64,000 nt of DNA, taken from the NCBI GenBank assembly GCA_944389535.1, contig CALXMS010000002.1, forward strand, positions 62,001 through 126,000. Reading direction: 5' to 3'. Positions 61,207 through 64,000 of this stretch are shown one piece after another. The number at the start of each line of letters is the position of its first letter. Position 1 is the first letter of the stretch. The notes under the pieces were generated by a model. It searched no databases. It was not told the origin of the DNA and worked only from the letters and a program-made list of their open reading frames with translations. The translations under genes and the position numbers were made by a program. Origin of the DNA: an uncultured Alphaproteobacteria bacterium. GTDB lineage: Bacteria > Pseudomonadota > Alphaproteobacteria > Rs-D84.

Positions 61207-62124
61207 TTAATGTACAGAATTTTGTAGGGCAGTACAAGATTTTGCGGCCTGTGATGTAAACTTTTGGCATTTTTCCTCTGAATAATCATAATACCCATTG
61301 TTGTTAAGATAAGATATTGCAACAGAACAAAAGGCCTCTAATTCTTGCATGCCGAAACGATATACAGAAGAGAATTCATTACTCCCATTTTTTATTATAT
61401 TGTGGGATGCAAGCGCTTCAAACATATCATAAAGCTCTAGCATCAATCGAGACCGGTTAGAACCATATACTGTATATGCTGCATTATCTAAGCATTGAAA
61501 GTTAAATACTACGGTATTAGATGATAAATTGCTTGTTATAGTAACATTATTATTATTTGAAGATGTAGCTTTCGTACTAGCAACATTTGTATCATTCGAC
61601 GCTGCTTCATCTTTCACAGTAACGTTGTCATTATTTGAAGGTGTCGCTTTCGTACTGGCAATAGATGTATCATTTGATGTTTCTTCATCTTTCACAGTAA
61701 CGTTGTCATTATCTGAAGATGTCGCTTTCGTACTGGCAATAGATGTATCATTTGATGTTTCTTCATTTTTTACAGTAACGTTGTCATTATCTGAAGGAAT
61801 GGAATATATTTTTGTAATACTATCATTATTAGATTTAATCGCATATTCAACTAAAGAAACACATTGGGTTGAATTATCTATCTCGTTATAGTTTTTTATA
61901 CAACATTGTAGAATATCTGCTACAGACCAAGGTTGGACACCTAAACACTGCTGAAAAGCATATGTGGTTTGCTGACTGATAGATAAAAAAATGCTTTCAA
62001 CGCTCTGAGGATACCAATATATTTTAGTGTTTAAATCGTTTAATACGATTGACGGCATTTCATTTGCAACCGCGCTGTTATATAATAATGTAAATCCAAG
62101 TAAGCTCACAATTATTTTTTTCAT
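61207..62124 (-). CDS. Secreted repeat protein
   Basis: 305 residues: signal peptide (LLGFTLLYNSAVANEMPS), an N-terminal domain with six cysteines in all, then a low-complexity Asn/Asp/Ser/Thr region of three to four 26-residue repeats (unit like SDNDNVTVKDEETSNDTSI, positions about 110-195), then a cysteine-containing C-terminal domain. Its ATG overlaps the stop of the upstream secreted gene (TAATG), so both are co-translated. The repeat region looks like a flexible spacer. Function unknown; a surface or secreted role is likely. Confidence 0.75.
   Translation of the reverse strand: MKKIIVSLLGFTLLYNSAVANEMPSIVLNDLNTKIYWYPQSVESIFLSISQQTTYAFQQCLGVQPWSVADILQCCIKNYNEIDNSTQCVSLVEYAIKSNNDSITKIYSIPSDNDNVTVKNEETSNDTSIASTKATSSDNDNVTVKDEETSNDTSIASTKATPSNNDNVTVKDEAASNDTNVASTKATSSNNNNVTITSNLSSNTVVFNFQCLDNAAYTVYGSNRSRLMLELYDMFEALASHNIIKNGSNEFSSVYRFGMQELEAFCSVAISYLNNNGYYDYSEEKCQKFTSQAAKSCTALQNSVH
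61538..61797. repeat. 78-bp tandem repeats inside the secreted protein gene
   Basis: The sequence ACAGTAACGTTGTCATTA recurs at 61616, 61694 and 61772 exactly 78 bases apart, with a diverged copy at about 61538. 78 bases equal 26 codons, so a change in copy number would keep the frame. Confidence 0.85.
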
Positions 62125-63029
62125 TATAATACTCCTTCACACTTATCAGCTATTTCTACAGCGTGCTTTATTGCGCTGATTTGCGAAGCGTTAAATATTG
62201 TTGCAACGCCACTGGCAACTGTTGCACCCCCTGCCATTATGTTTGCAGCTGTATTCAGATTTTTTTCTTTGTTATCATCCCCTTGCCGAGTGTTTTGGGT
62301 ATTTGCTTTGGCAGATATTATTGTTCCTATTAAACCAACGCCAGCTCCTACACCAGAGCTAACTGTTGCGTTGGTGGAGCGTTTATTTATATTGTTTAAA
62401 TTAACTGTTCGCCATTCTCCACAATTTGTAATAATATTCTGTGATTGTTTTTCTTGATTGTCTGTTGCCGTACCGCTAACGTGCGCGACCATGCGTGCCT
62501 TTGAAAGTTCATCTACAGCTGTAATGCACCGTTTAATTTTAGCGTTCAGGTCATAGTCAATCCGATTAGAACCTGCAATTACCGCTCCGGCAATATTTGT
62601 TGCAGTATTTGTGGCCATCAGCCCGGTGCGAACATTGCCCATTTTGATAGATTTTTTTTCTTCCTTCGAAACCGAAGCAAGTTCAAGTTTAAAGTTTTCT
62701 ACATACCGCAGCATTAGATCTTTAAAAGCGGTTTCATTAATTTCTATTTTCGTTAATTTATCTGAGGCAATAACAGGTGAATTCTCATCTTCAGCTTTTT
62801 TGTCCTGAGCAGATTTAGCGATTCCAACGGCAGTTGCGCCGATACCGATAGTTGCGCCCACACCAGTAACAGCAGTATTTATGCCGGCCATAGTTTTTAA
62901 TGTTTCTAATTCACTTGAAATATTACCGCATGCCAGACGAGCATTTTCAATTGCTTCATCTAACTCTGGAGATATTGCAAATGCCGGGAATGAAATAAAG
63001 CAGCATACTGATAGGAGTATTTGTTTCAT
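62124..63029 (-). CDS. Secreted protein with two glycine/alanine-rich hydrophobic segments
   Basis: 301 residues: signal peptide (ISFPAFA), then a helical domain with two cysteines, a first Gly/Ala hydrophobic run (AVTGVGATIGIGATAVGIA), a polar middle, and two further ones (GVGAGVGLIGTIIS and ANIMAGGATVASGVATIF). This pattern is seen in pore- or membrane-associated secreted proteins but no family is recognised. It is first in the coupled pair and its stop overlaps the ATG of the repeat protein. Confidence 0.7.
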   Translation of the reverse strand: MKQILLSVCCFISFPAFAISPELDEAIENARLACGNISSELETLKTMAGINTAVTGVGATIGIGATAVGIAKSAQDKKAEDENSPVIASDKLTKIEINETAFKDLMLRYVENFKLELASVSKEEKKSIKMGNVRTGLMATNTATNIAGAVIAGSNRIDYDLNAKIKRCITAVDELSKARMVAHVSGTATDNQEKQSQNIITNCGEWRTVNLNNINKRSTNATVSSGVGAGVGLIGTIISAKANTQNTRQGDDNKEKNLNTAANIMAGGATVASGVATIFNASQISAIKHAVEIADKCEGVL

Positions 63030-63219
63030 ATTTATCTCTTTAAACTATGTTTATTTACCAATAAGTATACCATATTGAGCAGTAAAAGTAAAATCTCAAA
63101 TTTAGGCTAAAATTAATTATTATTGTGTGTCAAATATGTGTTTTTGTTTTACAACTAGAGCAATTTAGAGCCATTTTTATCCAACTTTGCATAAAAACGG
63201 GATAGAAGACAGACAATAA

Positions 63220-63240
63220 AAAATCCGCAGAAATCTGCGG
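63220..63240 (-). terminator. Terminator of the tRNA-Asn remnant
   Basis: CCGCAGAAATCTGCGG perfect stem, followed on the minus strand by ATTTTTTATTG. It sits just past the CCA end of the tRNA remnant, as expected for an original tRNA locus. Confidence 0.75.
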
Positions 63241-63247
63241 AAATCTG

Positions 63248-63292
63248 TGGCTCGGGCAACTGGACTCGAACCAGTGACATACGGATTAACAG
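63248..63292 (-). pseudogene. tRNA-Asn 3' half (attachment-site relic)
   Basis: Minus strand: anticodon loop CTGTTAA, stem side TCCGT, variable ATGTC, T-arm ACTGG-TTCGAGT-CCAGT, acceptor side TGCCCGA, G and CCA. The 5' half is missing: the bases before the loop (TTAAC) do not pair with TCCGT and no D-arm follows upstream. The cut point is at the anticodon loop, a common crossover site of tyrosine integrases. Confidence 0.75.
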
Positions 63293-63682
63293 GTTAAATG
63301 GCAAATAAACTGCGCAGAAAAAGTGGCGGATTTCTGCAGGTTGTAGCGGGTTATTTTTGTGTAAAAATCACATTGTGATGACAGCGTGTGCTTTTCGGGA
63401 TAGAACTGATGTCTTGTGTGATTTAATTTTCTGAAAGCCAAGCACAGCAAGGCTTATAGCCTAGGTACCCCTACCTGTGAAATCAACGATGATATCTATC
63501 AGATTTCCATAGCTGAACCAGTTGTATAACACAATGAATTTACATAGAAATTCTTATTTCAAAAACGCAATGTATTATTTTTGTCCAAAAATGGATAAAA
63601 CATGGATTGTATCCGAAATGTCAGTATGCTTAACTTGCTTTTATATGAATAATTTAGTAGCCTTTTGTGTAAAGGAACCGGC
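63293..63682. other. Gene-poor stretch at the edge of a putative element
   Basis: No ORF supported by start and codon pattern. It holds TGCAGAAATCCGCC in inverted form (about 63324-63337, minus strand) resembling the terminator stem at 63225, and AT-rich DNA before the NUDIX gene. Confidence 0.5.
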
Positions 63683-64000
63683 GTGAAAGTAACTGCTGCG
63701 ATTTTTAGAAATGGCGATAATGTTCTGCTGATGCGACGGGCGGCTGACCAACCTTTGGCGGGCGAATGGGAATATCCTGGTGGCAAGTTTGAAGATGGCG
63801 AAGACGGACCAACATGCCTGCACAGGGAACTCTACGAAGAATTGGGAATAGACGCAGAAATTGGCGACCTGATTACAATCGCAAAACATACAACAGATTC
63901 TGGCAAGGTTATCGAATTGTACGCATACGAGATTTTGGGGTATACCGGTGAAATCCAACTGCGCGTCCATGACGATATGCACTGGGTGCCAGTATCGGAA
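63683..64000 (+). CDS. NUDIX hydrolase (MutT type), 3' truncated by the window
   Basis: GTG start at 63683, preceded by AAAGGA at proper distance; 106 residues are visible and the frame is open at the window end. The NUDIX box is complete: GGKFEDGEDG, REL, EELG in the G-x5-E-x7-REL-x-EELG pattern. AAIFRNGDNVLLMRRA at the start resembles the MutT (8-oxo-dGTP diphosphatase) type. Its codons look more GC-rich than neighbouring genes, compatible with transfer with the putative element. Confidence 0.88.
   Translation, partial: MKVTAAIFRNGDNVLLMRRAADQPLAGEWEYPGGKFEDGEDGPTCLHRELYEELGIDAEIGDLITIAKHTTDSGKVIELYAYEILGYTGEIQLRVHDDMHWVPVSE

Noticed and set aside
63248-63700. tRNA-Asn interrupted by a group I intron instead of an integration scar
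   Set aside because: No 5' half with a D-arm or TCGGGCA acceptor side could be found on the minus strand within the next 700 bases to the window end; still possible only if the intron is much longer.
1-64000. CRISPR arrays, insertion-sequence transposases, rRNA genes
   Set aside because: No regularly spaced repeats of array type, no DDE transposase reading frame and no rRNA sequence seen on reading.
1-64000. Alternative genetic code (for example TGA as Trp)
   Set aside because: TGA ends several genes at the normal family length, for example the VirB11-like gene and the glycosyltransferase at 4949, and Trp is coded by TGG.

Overview
The window is 64 kb of an AT-rich bacterial chromosome. The envelope genes (lpxI, bamA, rseP, two outer-membrane barrels), the DnaB, RNase E/G and RNase PH types, and the frr-uppS-cdsA-rseP-bamA order point to a Gram-negative alphaproteobacterium, probably host-associated. 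The genetic code is standard. I could not run a taxonomic search, so the lineage is inference.

Layout. 1-4.95 kb holds the end of priA, a small superinfection-immunity-like membrane protein, a VirB11-type ATPase with a coupled small gene, two lipoproteins (one an FKBP-type prolyl isomerase) and a family-92-like glycosyltransferase. 4.98-17.2 kb, almost all on the minus strand, is a compact T7-like (podovirus) structural and lysis module: endolysin, holin-like protein, scaffold, lysine-rich histone-like protein, capsid, two tail-tube proteins, core-like protein, terminase, portal and Bbp19-like protein. No integrase, polymerase, small terminase or tail fibre is visible. Its large terminase gene is split between the ATPase and nuclease domains by an opposite-strand cassette (7543-10873) carrying dnaB, a double-HTH regulator and an unknown gene. 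The cassette runs exactly from a start codon to a stop codon, and removing it on paper rejoins terminase in frame. This is the most unusual feature of the window.

17.3-31.1 kb is mostly housekeeping and envelope: birA with a winged-helix partner, an XRE regulator with palindromes, a probable new small RNA at about 18.95-19.14 kb, an RNA methyltransferase, barrels, lpxI, yraN, a small type IV secretion-like operon (VirB7-like lipoprotein, two VirB8-like proteins, a secreted protein), then bamA-rseP-cdsA-uppS-frr read on the minus strand, and tRNA-Ala and tRNA-His. Downstream of tRNA-His an exact copy of its last 18 bases lies 208 bp away, in a series of terminator-bearing units.

31.5-46.6 kb is mostly core: RNase E/G, a flippase-like membrane protein, rph, recG, an M48 protease, ackA, ugd, tatD and tcdA, plus a large unknown coiled-coil protein with a near-consensus promoter. 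46.8-60.2 kb is a very AT-rich glycan island headed by a serine recombinase. It contains a GT4 transferase, a RgpF-like protein, a GT2 protein with C-terminal repeats, UDP-galactopyranose mutase, a 1926-residue fusion (three GT2 domains, TupA-like ATP-grasp, coiled coil, methyltransferase-like domain), a membrane-anchored beta protein and an MsbA-like ABC exporter. Together they could build and export a galactofuranose-containing surface glycan. 60.2-63.0 kb carries an HNH protein, a small unknown and a coupled pair of secreted proteins, one with 78-bp tandem repeats. At 63.25 kb lies the 3' half of a tRNA-Asn, cut at the anticodon loop. This looks like the end of an integrated element that continues beyond the window and begins with a NUDIX hydrolase gene.
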